From Nitrospinota bacterium (GTDB taxonomy: Bacteria; Nitrospinota; Nitrospinia; Nitrospinales; Nitrospinaceae), in assembly GCA_027298165.1 (NCBI GenBank), contig JAPUGN010000173.1:1-6237 (forward strand): a stretch of DNA of 6,237 nt, given 5' to 3'. The position numbers were made by a program, and so were the translations under genes. Position 1 is the first letter of the stretch. Every line of letters begins with the position of its first letter. The notes under the pieces are model-generated. The model searched no databases. It was given only the letters and a program-made list of their open reading frames with translations, and was not told the origin of the DNA. Below are positions 5,905-6,237 of the stretch, one piece after another.

Positions 5905-5930
5905 CCCGCCCTGGCCCCGGCGCCAGCGGG
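5905..5930 (+). terminator. Strong intergenic hairpin before the metal ATPase
   Basis: CCCG (5905-5908) pairs with CGGG (5927-5930), and CTGGC (5911-5915) with GCCAG (5922-5926), with a CC bulge and a six-base loop. That is nine G/C-rich pairs starting 15 bases after the PepSY-like stop. No T-run follows; it could be a terminator, an mRNA-stabilising structure or an attenuator between two genes of one operon. Confidence 0.35.
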
Positions 5931-6013
5931 ACGGACGGAAACCGTGGACAGGCGGCGCCAACCGCGAGCGCCGGGCCGGTAGGGCAACGCTTGAATCTGG
6001 AGAAGGCACGATC

Positions 6014-6237
6014 ATGAACCTTGAAAGCGATCACATGGTTTCCACGCCGGCGCAGGACCCGGTGTGCGGCATGACCGTCGATCCGGCGACGGCGAAGCAC
6101 CGCTGGGACCACCAGGGCAAGACCTATTATTTCTGCTGCACCGGTTGACTGGAGAAGTTCAGGGGGGAGCCGGAAGGGTACCTGGCCGGCGGCGAAGGGG
6201 ACCGCGCGGCGCACGGCGAGGCGGCGCCGGCGAAGGA
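6014..6237 (+). pseudogene. Heavy-metal (copper-type) P-type ATPase, N-terminal YHS domain, with in-frame TGA; partial
   Basis: ATG at 6014 follows a strong GGAGAAGG (5999-6006). The product opens with a YHS metal-binding domain: DPVCGMTVDP (15-24), the AKHRWDHQGKTYYFCCTG stretch (27-44), then TGA at codon 45 (6146-6148), then LEKFRGEPEGYL in the same frame. In this family the motif is YYFCxxGCxEKF, so TGA replaces exactly the second conserved Cys. The reading frame stays open to the window edge with an Ala/Gly/Glu-rich linker typical before the ATPase core. Such proteins export copper or silver across the inner membrane; the pump itself lies outside the window, so the assignment rests on the YHS domain and its usual position. 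The codon may be selenocysteine (TGC/TGA exchange with a hairpin behind it), a nonsense mutation, or a base-calling error. The entry is filed as broken only because decoding cannot be shown here. Confidence 0.6.
6169..6190 (+). promoter_or_regulatory. bSECIS-like hairpin downstream of the in-frame TGA
   Basis: GCCGG (6169-6173) pairs with CCGGC (6186-6190), and AGG (6175-6177) with CCT (6181-6183), leaving the apical loop GTA. The loop begins 29 bases after the TGA and its first base is G, which fits the loose bacterial SECIS rules (loop 16-37 bases after UGA, G early in the loop). GC-rich DNA forms such hairpins easily, so this is suggestive only. Confidence 0.3.

Noticed and set aside
5708..6214. 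Minus-strand 168-residue open frame
   Set aside because: It is antisense to the PepSY-like tail and the YHS domain, both of which read as real protein on the plus strand.

Overview
The window looks like a stretch of bacterial chromosome from a Gram-negative, probably deltaproteobacterial (Desulfuromonadota/Desulfobacterota-like) organism. That placement is an inference from the style of the flanking genes (a TrpG/PabA start, a small PepSY-like protein tail, a YHS-type heavy-metal ATPase start). No marker gene proves it. The flanks are strongly GC-rich. From about 640 onward the sequence becomes visibly richer in A and T, which fits a separately acquired central block.

Left flank (1-about 640): the minus strand carries the first 66 codons of a trpG/pabA-type glutamine amidotransferase, interrupted at codon 21 by TAG and running off the window. 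To its right is a candidate promoter for it. A well-formed MerR-family-type promoter/operator (359-389, 19-bp spacer with a 21-bp dyad) points rightward but has no recognisable gene directly behind it.

Central block (about 700-5640): three tightly packed plus-strand genes form a RiPP (ribosomally made, modified peptide) cassette of the GRR/triceptide type. (1) A small precursor has an N-terminal Sec-type signal and a C-terminal core made of six W-x-N triplets, the substrate pattern of three-residue cyclophane-forming enzymes. (2) A radical SAM/SPASM maturase is very like GrrM/OscB. (3) A 1070-residue protein of unknown function starts at a TTG that overlaps the end of the maturase gene; it has one N-terminal membrane segment and a long, presumably periplasmic body. 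The simple reading is that the maturase links Trp to Asn in each W-x-N unit, the precursor is exported through its signal, and the large anchored protein handles, carries, anchors or receives the product outside the cytoplasm. No peptidase or dedicated ABC exporter is visible. Imperfect copies of a CCTGC...CTTAATT...TGC...ATTAAT element bracket the block.

Right flank (5681-6237): a 5'-truncated tail of a small PepSY-like periplasmic protein, a strong intergenic hairpin, and the start of a heavy-metal (copper-type) P-type ATPase with an N-terminal YHS domain. The ATPase start carries an in-frame TGA exactly where the second conserved YHS cysteine should be, followed by a hairpin with bSECIS-like geometry. 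It could be a selenocysteine codon or a nonsense mutation or sequence error. The stop in trpG at the other end makes the second reading a serious rival.

The most interesting content is the three-gene cassette: a W-x-N hexamer core without the Gly-rich repeats that name the GRR family, paired with a large uncharacterised membrane-anchored partner.
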